A stretch of DNA of 64,000 bases from Platycnemis pennipes. Taxonomy: Eukaryota > Arthropoda > Insecta > Odonata > Platycnemididae. Each line of letters opens with the position of its first letter. The stretch's first letter is position 1. Position numbers and translations under genes: made by a program. Location of the stretch: NCBI GenBank assembly GCA_933228895.1, contig OW121856.1, positions 19,733,805 through 19,797,804 of the forward strand, written 5' to 3'. The notes beneath the pieces were generated by a model that was not told the DNA's origin, ran no database searches, and worked only from the letters and a program-made list of their open reading frames with translations. Below are positions 45,380 through 60,500 of the stretch, piece by piece.

Positions 45380-48300
45380 CTGCCAGAAGAGTTGGTAACA
45401 AAACAACGAAATCACCATAGCATTAATCGCCTAGGTTTCAGTCCGACTAAGGTCCACCACGCATGAAATGCTTATTTTAATGAAGTTCTTACTTTCGTCA
45501 GAAATGGTCGTACATCGAGTACCTATTGCTTTTTTCAATTAAAAATTATTATAAAAGTATGTTTACTGAATTTAAAAATTAACTTCCTTAGTCCTACGAA
45601 ATCTTTAATTATTAGTTAACGATATTCCTCATATCAGGATCTTTTGGTATAATCAAACATCATTTCGGGCGTTCTAAAACCTGTTTAATTCACCTTGACA
45701 CGAAACCAAACTTGAAGCAACATTCGCACCATTACCCATTTCCTCGTTTATTTTCTTACAAACTCACTGGAGAGTCAATAAAGCACTGACAATTTTTTTT
45801 CCAACGACATTGCGACAGGGATTTAGCATGTGCTTTTTTCCGGTCTATATTCTCTCTTCCTTAACTGTCAAGTTTGATCATCTTCCTGAAATATGTTTGC
45901 GTTTATTTTTTTCACCATATTAAGCATGCTATCAGAATAAAAATCTTATGCATGGAACCCTCTGCGGTGGGCACAACTTGATAGTTATTTGAGCATATTT
46001 TTATTGCTTATTTCCTTCCGCATGCACAGGTGAGACACCTGAACACAGAAGTCAATGATCTTTTTCTATCTACATGGTGGAATGTCAGGAATTCAAAATG
46101 CTATTACCAGGTCGGAATTTTTTCTACCCGAAATGTCTTAGAAAATTATTTGTGCATTTTTTCATGGATGTTTCTACGCGAGTGACCAGACCAACGATAT
46201 TCTACAGCGGTGGGCAAGACAACACTACGAGGAGCACGTCCAAAAAGGGTTCGCGAGGTGGCGATCGGTCAGTCATCGTCGCGACAGCCGCCCAACGCAT
46301 GCCACGGCAGCCTGGGACAAGAAAAGATGAGCCCGGAAGGAATGGGAGGAAGTCGGTAGAGGGAGGGGCCTTGGCGGGCATTAAATCAGCGGCACCACAC
46401 ACGCGGGAATAGAGGCGGCTGTGGCACGCGCTGCCTCTCACACCCCTGCCAACTTACGGAATTGAAAAATGGAAACACGGTTCCTCACGGAGGAACCACG
46501 CCGCCATCCATTTAAACGCCCCTTGTCGACTCCCAGTGTTGAAGGAAAGCGAGCGCAACAGAAGTTCACAGAGAGCGGATGCAAATTCGACGAGACGAAA
46601 TGTTAGGCGACAACGGCACTGCTGGAAATTTGAAATAATGTCACGTTGTATGGAACCAAATTCAACAAAAAACCTACTAGGAGATGGCCGCCGAGGAGGT
46701 TGCTAAAGAGGGAATAGGTGGAATCGCAGAGTATGGCTTGGGATGAGAAGAAAAAACGAGCTATGGAAGTCTCGTCGCGCGAAAGAAATCGACACTAATA
46801 TATGATTACGATAATTTAGGATAAGATGGTACCGGAGCAGTTCCCGACCTCAAGCATAATATACCACCCGAAGAATTTAAAAATTTATAATCATCAACCA
46901 ACGTGTGCAAGCATACAAATCAAAATGTTATCTAATTCATAAGGAGTCGCAAGAAATAAAGTGCGCACAGACAAAGGTCAAGTGACATTGATGCCTAAAG
47001 AAAGGAATTGCACGATTGGAAATCGTTCGCCACAACTGACAAGCAATAGCAGTCCTAAACGGATTACTCTGGATATAGGGAACATCACATTGGCGATAGG
47101 CTTGTGGCAAATCTAGCAAAATCGAGCGCCGACTACGTACATCCCACTCAACGAGAACGCAAACCACCTAAGCAACGTCAAGTCGACCCCTTCAATGAAA
47201 CACACGACGGGTAGAGATGCAACCAGTCACCCGGCGAATACCGAGAGACCATGCCCCGAGGTCATCCGCCGGCCCAAGTCCGAAAGCGGGAGGAAGGGAG
47301 AGAGGCGAGGTCAGGCTTCGGCGTAAAATCACTTTGAGGAAAATACATGAGAAGGGATGGGTCAGGGGAGTGCTTGAAGGGGTTAGAAATCCCCTTCCCA
47401 CCCCGACGCCCGTCGAGAGCGGGAAAATTGGCAGCCTTGGAAGAAGCCAGGAGAAGGGCATTGTCGGAAGGAGGGGGGAGTGAAGAACATTGACACCGGC
47501 GCACGGAATAGCGGAAGAGGCGGGGGAGGGGCGAGCATTGGAAGGAAGGGCGAGCCGGACCAATTTACACCACCCCCACCCACCTCCCCTGTACCAACCA
47601 CCCCTCCTTCCCCAACCTCGAAACGAAGCGAGAAAGTGATCGAGACTCTGTACGTTCACCCTGCGCCCTTTTTCGGCGAATATCGAGATATATGAGCGGT
47701 GCGCGCGAACCGAGTCTGCCAAGGTGACCGGTGAATTGAGGGGGATTCCGAGGTGTCTCCCGAGAGATGAACTGCCCCATCGCGAAATTTGGAGGCACCC
47801 AGGGAAGTGATCACAAGGCAGCTACCGAGTCGTGCATATCGGTGCATCAATCGAGGAGAAGAGGGTGAAATCTCCAAAATACCCCGAAAGGATGGAGTCT
47901 GTACGGGCAGACGGTTACCGTCCTCAGGGAATCCATCGATCATCTGCGGCAATAAAGGATATCCCAGGATAAACCCTGGGTTTCGATCCTAGCCGTCGAG
48001 ATAGAAAACTGGCTGTATTCCACCTCAAAAATCAAGTTAATATCATCCTGGCGGATTAAAGTGCCCAATATTGGATATTTGAAATGAGTAGAAAATTAAT
48101 GGAAAAGTAACCATGGATTACAAGAGCATTGCAATTGATATTCGCAAGCATTGAAAGAATATGAGAGAGGAAATTTTTTATTCCCGAAATGCTTAGCGCA
48201 CATGCAGGTATGACATTCATCTTTCCTCTCAGCACCAATTCACCCAAGAGCGTGCGAATAAAATGCAAATCCAATGGGCAGAGCCAGAAATGAGAGCACA

Positions 48301-51300
48301 TTGCGACACACAACGCCGATTACCACACGAAAAGATCAACCGAGTAATATTCCAAGCATCACAGTGCACAGGATCGGGGTTAACAGCTAAACGCTTGGCC
48401 ACGAATTGCCTAGAAGGACACGACCGACGAAGAGCAAGCTGCCCAGCATCGAACTCACGCCCTCTCCGCCGGGAAACACCTGCAGCCCCACCCGACACAG
48501 ACAGACGGACAGGTGGCAGCACGAAATCTGCAGAGACGGCGGCAAAAAACCAGACGCCGGCCAGAGAACTCCCCAAGGCCCCCCCAGTCCATAAGCACGC
48601 CTGGTGGCTGGAAATTCCACCGCAGAGGAGAAAATAGAATATAAAAATGAAGGTCACAAGCAGACCCTATGGCAGCGGAGGGGGTGAGACTCCAGCGCCG
48701 GCCTGCTGCGACTTCAGACCACACATCCCTAAGATCTGTGCAGACATCGATCGATAATCCCCCCTCACTTCGGAGATCAGGAGAGCATACGTACCCCCCC
48801 AATACCGCAACATTGACGAACTCGTAAATGCAACTTAAGTCCGTACGGTTATCTCTGATACTTTACCGACCCTCGCTAGGTTGAATTTTTCAATAATCGA
48901 AAATTGCTTCTTGGAACTGATAGTGTACCACCGGAGGGAATTTTTGCCTCGAGGTCGGGAGGTATGAAAAGTTTTTATGCATTATTACGAAGGTTAGCTA
49001 TTCTCGTATTGTTACATGTATCTCACGCGGCTATAATAAATACACCTGCCCCAAAGACTGTAAGGGATACACGAGAATCCGCCATTTGGACTGGAGAACG
49101 CCAGAGCATGGCCTTCTTGGGCGAACCGCGTGGCCAGTCGGCAAAACTAATTACGCTGAAGAACCTGTTCGTAGGAGGAGTCCTTTACGACCGAGCGTCT
49201 GCGTCATTCGAGCACGGAATACAAGCATCAAGTCGACGAAAAAAATAAAGCATAGAGCCCCGACTTCTAAGGAAACAGAAAAACAAGAGCGTGCAAGGGC
49301 AGAGGATTCACACAGCATACGTTCCACCAATATCGATCAAATGGATCCCCGCTGCGAACATTGGCTCGCAAGGAAAGCCTAGAAAAATAACGACCTTGCA
49401 GAAATAATAAGACATTACAAGAGACCACGTGCACAACTAAACCCTTGCTTTAAAACTAATGGTAAATTTCACTCGGGAACCTGAAAACCCATCGTAACTA
49501 CAATTAAAAAATTCTCATTTCCTGGCCACAGCACTAACCCAATGAGCTCAAACATTACTGCACGGGAGATTGGCGGAGAGAAATTGCGAAGTAAAGGTAA
49601 AACCAAAACCATTTTAAGGGGCAGTGCACATTAGCGGGCTGCAGGTCTACTAGGAGTCTGTCGGGGAGGAAATATAGCCAGGGGTGGATGGAGTGGGAGG
49701 GGAAGAGTAAGGGGAATTAGTACGGAAAACCCTTTTACCGCCGCGCATTCAACAATTCGTAAGCTGCAAAAACAGATCGGGCAAACAGCTGATCAGGAAA
49801 ACAAGTAATACGGGGCGGATACCCAAACGTACCACCCTACGCTTGCCACCTCCATTGGGAATGAACACTTTAAAAAAATGTAGGTGTGAACGTCTTACCG
49901 AATGAATTCGACGCTGCTTAAACGGAGCAGCCCAGATCACACTACGCTACGGTCACTGTGACCGGCGGGAAATATAACACTGAGGCAACACACGACAACA
50001 TGATCATGACAACGACAAAGTGTTAATATTGCACCAAGAATCATCCAAGGTTGAATGACATGAAACACACCATGCTTCCTCCTCCATGATACAAAATACT
50101 CGAGACGCAGCTATAGTCAAATTGAAACACGTACGGGATCGAATTAATTGACGCACCAACATTAATCAATCAAAACTCTTAAGCCATACATCACCAGAAT
50201 CATAATATAATTTTAATACAGTGTAAATATTCTGGATACACTATATGATTATAAATAATTCTTTTAATAGCCAAAGCTGAACAATTTAAAGAATCCATAC
50301 GATTAAAACTTCAATGGAATGCTTCACCATACGATCATCTTCCCCATTGGCCAATGAGAAATGAGTTATTTAAACGCAAGTGGCAGACAGACATGTTTCC
50401 AAACACTATTTCCTCTTATTATACCACGCATCCGAAATGAAACTGACTAATCTTCAACATGTGATCACTACCAATGAGTGTTAACAAGGACGCTATGCCG
50501 GAAATTTATAGAATGACGTGGATAAGGGCACCGATGAATAAGCACTCACTGCCATCAAATTACAACCACTGATGGGTGCTTTACATACACGTTAAGAAGA
50601 TCAACGTTCACATAGAATGTAGGGTGATAGAATGAATTCAAATGGAAGAAGAAAAATAGGAGCATCCCTAATGCCCATTATAATGTAAAAATATCAAGGG
50701 CGTGCCCGAAATTACAGACGAAGTATTGCATTAAAAAGTAAGAAAAGAAATGAAAACGAGATCACATTAGTGTAAAATAAAGGGATGGAAAGAAGACCGT
50801 GACCTAATTGCCATGAACGAGCGATGGGGACTTGCGAAATTAGGAACTACAGTAATAATCACGGCCGAAAAATAAACATCCTCACGGCGGCTCTATAAAG
50901 TACCACCGCCCATCACTTGGCACGAGACAAAACAGCGTATTCAAGGAGAAGGAAAGCCTGCTTCGATTGGAGGAATATCGCCCGACCCAAGGATAAGAAG
51001 TCACACAACACAAGGAAAAATATGAATAGTATCAAACAAGACAGTTCCGTAAGCAATGCAGAAACAAGGGCAGTCGCTAAGAAAATAAAAAGAGCCAGAA
51101 TTGAAACGCATTCAAAAACCACAAACTTCCTGGAGATGCGAAGATAACCGTGTGGCGGAGAGCATTGTTGTGAAAGGGGGGCCAAGTATCCTCCTCCCCC
51201 CCGCCCTTCGATGTAAAATTAACCCCGGTTGGGCAGCGCTAAGGGGATAAAATAAAAAGGGCGATGGAAACAGAAGAGCACCGAAATAAAAACTCCGTCG

Positions 51301-52860
51301 CCGCCGAAAGAGACAAGAGGGGAAGGGAGGGGAAGGGAGGGGTGAAGGGAGGAAGGGGGGCTGGCGACGGCCGCGCCCTCAAACGGTGGGGCGGCGTTAC
51401 TTCCTACTTACGCAGGGGGAGGGTAGGCCGGGGGGGGGGAGCTCTTCCCCGACGCCCGCAATTGAGGAAATCCCTCGTATTGCACCGAGGGGAGCGCACC
51501 AGTAGATAGAAGGCACTGCCGGAGAGCTCCCTGCTCGAACTACACTTTGAAACTCGAGAGAGACAAGAAAGACGGCAACACACAATATCCCCACGTAAAG
51601 TATGAGTAGAGAATCCAACAAATTTAAAATTGGCATGATAAGATCCGGAATTGCTTTCGGATACAATACTAAGCGACGTTCTCCACAACCATTGATCCCA
51701 AGGACGCGAAAAATCACTGTCATTACAATATCAGAAACCGAGCATATATTCTGAAGAAAACTGGTGGCAATGCCACCCTTAATTAAATTAAACCCAAGGT
51801 CTCTCCCCGCTCACGACGTGCAAATGATAATGTACTGTACCATTACTCCGATGCCTATCGCAGTCCAGAACACCCATTTCCACTCCCTTACACTTGCATC
51901 TATCCAAAAGGTTCCCTAATTCTTTCCAGAATGCCTTTTACATCGTCGTTATGGGATTAGGCATCGAAACCTAAAAGGCGGTAAAACCTAAAATCGGCCA
52001 AAAGAAAGAAAAGACAATTGTCCTCGCCACCACTTGCGTTTCTCTGGTAGAAAGGCTAACCTTGAAATCCAGTTCATAGAAACCTCAACTAAAGTGATAT
52101 TTGGAAATGGCGGCAAGGGTGAGAGACCGCACCGACTGTTACCAGGTATTAGGGGCTACTCAGGTACTGGGGGCAACTCGATTCCTCTGAGGGAGGCAAT
52201 GGATAAAAACCCAGGACGCATTTTGAAATTCCCCGAAAAGACGACCGACCCCAGCAACGCCTGGTAGCAGGCGGGAATGGACTCAAGAGGCAAGGGCGAT
52301 AGTCCTTCATATGAAAAGACTGGGCAAGCAATGATCGATGACGCCACCGAATTCCCCATGAATCGAGCATGCAGGAGGTCCTTTGGCCGCGGAACAGAGA
52401 GGCGCCTCCCAAACGCTACCTGGAAACAATCGATAAAAACTAAATCTGGAATTGAAACCAGACGCCGACCTCAACACCTCCGCCTACGGACAAAGGGTGG
52501 GATTCCAAAGAATCGACCCAAACACTAACACCGCCCCTTCCACGAACGAAACAACCAACGAAATTCACACTTCGTACATAACAAAAAACGCCATAAATAA
52601 ATGGCAAATTCATGGAAATTAACAATTAAACGTATTACAAATTACCAAGGTCGACTGCTATGGCGGGCCAGAACGAAGTGATATCCCCGTCATACTCGCC
52701 CACGATACTAGGAAACAACGTTCTCAAACCTTATTGTATGAATACATTTCCCCTCGCATAACGCCAGAATACATGAAAATCACCGTCGGGATGCGACGGG
52801 TAGTTCTCCCCTCAGCCCCAACCTGATACGTCCACGAACACTAACTACTACTGTGAAAAC
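45380..52860. other. Unassigned intronic sequence with GC-rich islets
   Basis: GC-rich islets lie at about 47260-47620 and 48420-48620. A G-quadruplex-type run GGGGAAGGGAGGGGAAGGGA begins at 51319. ORFs up to 176 codons (47192-47722, minus) have no recognisable domain and overlap others. Confidence 0.5.
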
Positions 52861-52869
52861 GGCAGCCGA

Positions 52870-52930
52870 GGAGCGGGAGGACCCCGTCATGATTCGAACC
52901 TTGTGCGGCCGCTACCGCACTTAACGGAAG
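52870..52930 (-). mobile_element. Possible tRNA-like fragment
   Basis: The minus strand has a B-box-like AAGGTTCGAATCATGACGG preceded by GCGGTAGCGGCCGCAC. No convincing A box. Confidence 0.3.
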
Positions 52931-52934
52931 TGCA

Positions 52935-54495
52935 CGCGAGGCAAACAAATTAATGTTCAGATGAATGGACAGAATTATACGCCCGCCACTGCGCTAAAAA
53001 TAATACCATACAAAAAAAATAACAATACTTCGCAACGACATACGATGATAATATATATGGATCATAAATAAATCGAAAGAGTAATGATTTATGTAAGATC
53101 CCAAGTAATGAAAGATTCAAATGAAAATACATATACTAACCGTAGCTAATCACTCAGAACCATGCTCTTACACGGAATTCCTACTAGAGCACGTGGTCCT
53201 ACTGGTACTCAAAAGAGGCTGGAATCTACGTTGGCCCTGGCGTACGAGCGAAAGAACTAGCTCTATGGGATACTCCAACGAATATTCCACGCGAAGCCAG
53301 GAGCCCTGAGGGGATAACCCTCGGAACGCCGTCGTCCAAGGCATTGCAAATGAATGCCAATGGTGCAAAACTCACGCCAAGTTCCGGCGCACACGAGTTC
53401 TTTGAACGCTGAGGCAGCGGTAGTCAGAAAACGCGCAAATAGAAATAACCGGGGCAATTACCTGGCGCGTCATATCGACGGAAGGAATTTGAGGTGAGGA
53501 AGATGATGTGCAAAGAATGAAGATTAAGCGAAAGTAATCATGGACATAATTCATTCACTCGTTGATAACCGCTTCCAAATGGCGGAACATAGGGCGCATT
53601 CGAGTTCCAGGATATGGACGAAGAAATTTTACGTCGAAATGAGCCACTCGGGTGGTGGAAGGCAATGGAAATATACATATTGGGAGGGGAGGAGTCAAGT
53701 ACAGGTGCTAATTTGCTTCGGGAACGGCATGGTGCAATTTATTACGGAACACTAAATTCACATCACACTTATTCGTACGCAAGTACTATTAAAACAAGTA
53801 TAAACTCCAATTTCATGACTCCACTCCTAATTTAACAGCTGAACAGTGAATTTATACATTCACATCGTGCACACTAATGAAAGAATGCCCACTGCGATAA
53901 AAATAAGGGACCGCGCAGGAACGCATTCCACTAGGACAATCTCAGCTGGACGAATTCACACTCCAGTTTGTATGAAAAAGACATCAGCCCATGAATAAAT
54001 CATAAATTAATGTCTCAAGCGTCCCAGGTACAATATTTTACCAAGCCGAGGCACCAAAGTGGAACTCATTCGTGTTGCATAGAACTTTTTCCCGCGGAAA
54101 TCATATAGCCTCAACACCGGAAAAAATAAGTGAAAAATATATGCGAAATATGGCGCAAAATTAATCCTCCAATAGTACTTCATACAGGGCCAACATTGCT
54201 GTTACCATTGTGCGAATGACCTCGGCGTAAGAACTGTCCCACACCTAGTTAGGTAGGTTCACTTCCCCCGTGACCTCCAAGCAGAGTAGCGTCCATAAAA
54301 TTATAACTGGCCCTACCCCAAGCCTGACCACAATTATGGCGCAGGGTCAAAGCAATACTACCATAAGTTTACCTACGGGGATTTACATCCATTGACATTT
54401 AGCACCTACATCTCATGAGGGGTCAGTCTTAGATATAAGAGATTCAACATATCAGGAGTGCTTCTAATGAGACTTCTTATATGAGAGCATGTCAA
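52935..54495. other. Unassigned intronic sequence
   Basis: No recognisable gene or repeat. Confidence 0.5.
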
Positions 54496-54499
54496 TGGT

Positions 54500-54578
54500 G
54501 CATGCTTGGTAATGTTCACCCCCTGCCACACACCCTTGCGGTGGCTTGCAGGGTATCGTGCACATGGAAATGAGGGGA
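54500..54578 (+). mobile_element. LINE family A 3' tail
   Basis: GCATGCTTGGTAATGTTCAC, CCCCTGCCACACACCCTTGC, GGTGGCTTGCAGGGTATCGT. This is the last copy before MEX3 exon 1. Confidence 0.75.
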
Positions 54579-54579
54579 G

Positions 54580-57500
54580 GATATAATATGACACGAAAAA
54601 TCACCCGAGATTATCACTGGAAAAACGGCCATGAAAAAATTGTAACTATTATGCACCAGATAAATTATGATGAACCATGTAGACTCAAAAGGCAAAATGA
54701 GACACTGTAATAATCAAATTGTGCCGGTTACGGAAATCAGTCTTACGCCCTATATTGTGGCCTGTAAGCACGTGTTCCGAGAAAAGAGTATATCTTCGGA
54801 CAGTCTCCGCTAGTGTGGGCGCGTAAACGAAGCGATCGACACGACACCGGTGGCCGTAATCTGTATGTAACTGCAGCACCGCACCTCACAGTGAACAAAA
54901 GAAGCCATAAAAAGCTCGATACGCTTACGGAAGGAGCATTTACGGCCAGCGCGACGCGGAGGGGATGCCAAGCGAGCACCACGACCCCTTCCTACGAGGG
55001 GACTTCACCCCTCCACACCACGGGCTAAACAGTCGAGGAAATCGGAAGAAACAACGAATGCCAATAATTAACATTAAAATACACGCGGTTATGGTTGAAA
55101 TTCGAGAATATACAACGTAACAGGTTCGAGCAGTACCAATAAAGCACAATAGTGGTGTAACTTTCAGGAGGAAATGGGAAACAGCATTCGCTTCTTATTC
55201 TACGACACCCGAATTCCAACGCTGAACAGCCAATGTGATGCATTAACCACGCCCTCTCTTGCAAGTTCACCAAATAAATAGTTCATCCTATGCCCTCAAT
55301 GGTAAGATGGGAAAACATCACGACACTTCATTCTGTTCCAGGGCCTACTCTCTGAAAATTAATACATTTAACGCAAGTCTGGAACCGCTGGGCACTGACT
55401 TAATAAGATAAAAATCACAACATCAGTTATGGGCAGAAATGGGGCGTACTTAACACCAGATTTTCATCCGAAAGACCCACCACGTTTGTAGAACAATACA
55501 GCAGATTAGTAAACAAAAATGTGAGCAGTGACACCCCGATTACAAAGGGCAATTCATGGCCTCACGAGGAATGCAAGAAGTTAGAAAATTGCGTTTCGGT
55601 GCGTTATTCGCAGAACCACGGGCCACTCCACACACGATAACCTGCAGGCTGGATATCGGAGGGGCCTTCGATAAGGGCACTCAATCCACGACATTATCTC
55701 GCGAGCGTTTTGAGGAAAAAGCTACTCGTGCCCCCAAACACGCCAACCATTCGAAGCAGAGATTGAAAACAAAGAAAGTTATAAACAAATATCCATCCAA
55801 CGATCCAAGGGGAGGGGTTGTCATCACAGTTCCTCTTATGGGCCACGCCACTTCATTTATGGCGGAAACGCCTCATTGGTATCTATAGATATCACAGTCT
55901 TCCGTATTAACTGATATGGTGCGTAATGAAAGGCACTGTTGCTACTGTCTGAATCGCCAGGGATGGGAAAGCAAAAATACGCTGAGACTAGGTGTTAACT
56001 TGCAAAGCAAACACTAGCAGGCAACGACCTAATCACATAAAATAGACCGAAAATGCGTAAAGTAATCTAACCTAATGCCAAAGAAATCATTCGAAAATAA
56101 AAAAACGATTCGAATTAAAATATAATTCCCATGGCGGAAATTCATACAACCATATCAAAACAAACAGCTCAACGTGATGTACACTACGGCCTATAAGAAA
56201 CTTGTCTAAGATGACGAACAATAAAAGCCCACTTAGGTGGCCAAAAGGAGTCCCTGGCCAAGCTAAAAAATGAATTATCAGCAGTGTACATACGATGAAT
56301 TCTGGTCGTTTGATGGCCTCGATGAACCCGAAACATTTTAACCTATCAATCATAGAAACGCTATCAGTCGGAGCATATTTGGAGCAACACGATACTCCGC
56401 GACCCCTGGAGCTTCTACTCGACGTTCTGGAGCTAGACGAATGAACCCATAACCAATGCTCAGCGTGCAGATTTTTGCTCCAACGGAAGAGGCCTGCAGA
56501 TTACGATCGCGAATCAAAAGGACGAAGCAAGAGATCTTCTGCCCGGAGAGACTAGCGGACGGCTAGCCTCGTAGACCCGGAAGTGCCGTGTGTCACGGGA
56601 AATGGGCAGGTTAGAGGAATGATTGACAAGACTTTCAGGCACCTAGAAGCTGAACACCGGGCTCTCAGGCTAAGTAAATGAAAAAATAGGAGGCAGACAA
56701 CCTAGAGCACACTATGTCCAGCTGTCCACTGTAATTGGCTGTTAAGTGGCTCTTTTCAACAAATAAATACATGACTTTTTTCCGTTGAAGTTTTATATTT
56801 TTGTAACAGTGCCGTCAACTACCTGCAGAGTTTCACCACCAAGGGTGTAGTTATTATCGTAACAAGGAATGATTAATCGAATTTCTAAAAAAACTTGAAC
56901 ACGTGACATACTGAAAATCATAGGGATTCGTTAATGAATTCATTAACTTAAAGCCCTTTCAATAACATCATGAAGATATCGGAGTAAAAATACGTCGATC
57001 TTTTGCAACAGTTTAAGAATATAATTTGCCCTGTACACGGCAAGTTGCGAAACCATTTTCCAAAGCTGAAGAGACCGTATAAAGTCAGCGGGTGGAATGA
57101 CAGAACCGGAAAGAGATATATAGTGTTAATATTTTGACTGTTTCACAGCCACCCACAACCATTTCATGCCCTCACCCGCTCTTCAACTTCAATTGGTAAT
57201 CACAGTCCCCCACCCCAGCCATTCAGCGACACCCCGTCTCACACATCCTTATTTCTTATACCCTCCCCCGCCCCCCTCGTCGCAGGATCGGTACTAAACA
57301 GACCCTTGATGAGGATGTTAAAACAACAACAATTTAACTATGCACGAAAGAACATGTTGCATTCGCCAATAGGCCCGTGCTCCACATAGCACCACGCCGC
57401 GTGAATCTTCGCACCACGAGCCCTCCGAGGATAGGACCCCTGGCTGGAGCCTCAAGACAGGAGGAGTGCAGCGGTGGGGGAGGCGGTTGGCGCTGAGCCA

Positions 57501-60500
57501 GGGCCGGCCGCCGCCGGTGCCCGGGAGGAGCAACGAACGGGCGGATGCACAAGGGGGAGGTGGTTGCAGGGGCGAGGGGGCAGGGTGATGATCCTGCGGG
57601 GGTACACGAGGAGGGAGGGGTGGTGCTGGCTGGCAGTGGGGGCGGGGACGGAATTTCAGGGCCCACTGAAGCAACACAGCCAACAACACCCAGGCCGACA
57701 ATGCCTCGCCACTGCCGAGATATTGACAACGTCGAAATACCACTAATACTACCACAAAAACAATCCGGAATATTAAACTATCTACAACCAATTATCTCAT
57801 GACCACCAGCTTCTTCTTCTATTTTGCACTTTAGGGACCTACATGCATTGGAGAGACTCCCCCACACAATCACAACTGCAGTCTTCATGCAGTAGACTAC
57901 AGTATATAAACACACAATTCAAGATTGAAGTACACACTGAAGGACGAACAAATAAAAGAGCTTAACAATAATTCGCACGGTGCGCTTGAACTCAGAACCA
58001 CCTAAGACTGCGGCGCTGGGAAAAGAAATTCGATATAAGGCAACTTCGTCCCTCACACAAATGATACGCAAACAGTACTCTGGCTCTGCGGCTACGGAGG
58101 AAAAACAAGGGCAGTTGAACACTTGGAGACGACTCGGTAGAGACAAGGAATGCATTTACAAACATAAGGCGATTAATGATGATAAAAAGAACACAAAGTC
58201 TAATATGGTGCGTGACAATGTCTATTTCATAAAAGATGTCTTCGTGAAAAGGGTCATAGCAAATAACGGGGACTAGTGAGAGGAAATGGCGAGGGTCAGC
58301 TTCGATGGGGAGAGCGACCAACGAAGCGAAATTAGGTAGGAGGGAAACATTGGAAGAGAGCAGAAAACTCGATGGGGGATTTATTAAAAGGCCGTGGAAT
58401 AGCAGACCCGAGTTCGAATCCTAGAAGTGAGATTTTTCAAATTTATAACCGTTCCCAAACAGTGCTCTTCAAGTTCATCAGACGTACAGCTTAACTTTTC
58501 GCGAGCAACCCATGGGAGTGGACCAACGTCGGGTTTCCACCTTCCCTCGAAAACTCCCACCGCTTCCGAAATGTCTTTATATTATATAATTAAATGGCGC
58601 AAATGAGCCATAGATGTCCTTCGCTTGACGCGAAGTACCTGGATGATGAACGGGGCGGAATAAGGTGCAGATGATTGGAGATTTTTACTCATGCTATAAT
58701 TGCACTATGGATTGGGTCCTGGCAATATAAAAAGGAAACCTCTCCGCGCTTACCTTGTTAATGATTAACCAATCGAAACCTAGGTCGGTGGTAAAATAAA
58801 TTTGTGGAATCTTACCTAGTGATTATTATATTTACTCGCAATATATATCTCACGAAAGTCAAGGTCTAAGCGATGGACCAAAATTAGCAGGATTAAACTT
58901 CATATGATCACTAAGGTTGAATAACGGCAGCACGTATAAAATGAGTGGAGAAATCACAAATCCGAGTATTATTTCTAAGTATCTGGAATACAAAGTCGGC
59001 GACGCAACGAATAAGCACGTGTTTATCACAGGGAAGGATCATCCAATGACGACGGCTCACGTACATCACCCAACTTTCGCTGAGCGCGCTTCCTCAATCA
59101 CATCCTGAAGGGAAGTAAGATTAGTGCTTTCCCAGCGTATCTGTTGAGGGAAGGGATCAGCCAGAAGGGATTCCCTTAAAAAAACACGGAGAACTAATGC
59201 CTAAATTCGACACCCGATTAATGCACTCTGGTGCACACTTCGAACACCAGTCTTTTAGACGAAAGTTAGTATTCGACATGAATCTTTATTTTTACTGCAC
59301 TAAGACATTACACCACCGGGTATCCAAAATTGTCTATCTCTACGGCTTATTAATGCGACAGAAAACACCTCAAACACGAGGGTTGCAAAAGCTAAGGCGA
59401 TGTTGTGGGGAAATAATGCAAGATCATACCGGATACGATCATCGTATATGATAGGGAGAAGACATTCGACAGACAAGTCGAAATGCACGAGAGTGAAATG
59501 TCTCAAGTCCTTCACGTACTCGCAATTGATCCGGGGACGTTTACCGCAGAGTTTGAGTGGCCCTCACTCACAAGAAACTAAAATAGCACCCAAACATTAA
59601 GAATTGAGGAGAGATGGAAAAGCGTCTTTATTGGGGCGAAACTGAGACAAAATCCCCTCATCCATCTAACCCCTAAGAGAGAGACCGTAAAGCGAACAAG
59701 ACGAAGCAGCGAGCAAGCATGGCAAGGGGGCGGAGTAGCATCGCAACGCAGGGTACGGAAATAAGAGTGGATTCGTGTCCGGCGGAGGGGTCAGGCCGCC
59801 GCGCGGGGCTGCATCGAGGCATGCCGGCGAAGACAGCGGAGAGAGGGAGGGGGACTGCCGTCTCGACTCCCGCCGGAGTCGGGGAAGCCGCACCGCGAAG
59901 ATTATTTCGGGCGGCGGGCATCGCAAGTCTAAAGGGAGGCGTGCGCGCCGAGCCACTAGCTTATCCACGCCGCGAACTGCGAGGTGATAAGGCTAATGCC
60001 CGAATGATGCATGCACGCCGCAATTACCGGCTGCAGACGCGACAAAGTCAGCCTCTTCGATAGGCTATGAGAGAGGCTACCTTCCACCCCGCAGGGAGAC
60101 GGAGATGCACCCCGATCTCACCTCAATATCACCCAGGATTGATTAAACGACATCGGTTCACTCAACTTGGGCACTCAACAAAGTGCGACCTGCTAGCCAC
60201 TTCGGAACAGCAGGACGGCGCTCTAGATTACAAATTGAAAATTTTATAATCTTGGACTCAGCAAAGTTCAATAGACGTTTTCACCAGCAAGGTACAACGA
60301 CGCTATACAAGGAATGGTTATTTTCGAGAACTTTCGAAACATGACAAAATAACAATCAAACGTACATGAGTTCAAAATGGGCCCAAAAGCAAGAGATCAA
60401 ATTTTCCTCCGACACATTTGTAACGACAGTGAGTAACAACCACTGAATAGGCCACGTGCGTCGCACAAGTAACACTTTGTAACAAAAATTACTCAATCTA

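Noticed and set aside
47950..47995. tRNA-like GGGTTTCGATCCTAG
   Set aside because: The B box has an inserted T and the segment is a simple CCCAGGATAAACCCTGGG palindrome with no A box.
55649..55672. LDIGGAFD resembling a reverse-transcriptase motif
   Set aside because: Only eight residues match and neighbouring sequence does not continue the domain.
58385..58435. B-box-like GAGTTCGAATCC
   Set aside because: No A box and no cloverleaf can be drawn.
59445..59480. YDREKTFDR resembling the RTE-type YEKAFDRV motif
   Set aside because: The flanks do not extend the similarity in any frame, so it is probably chance.
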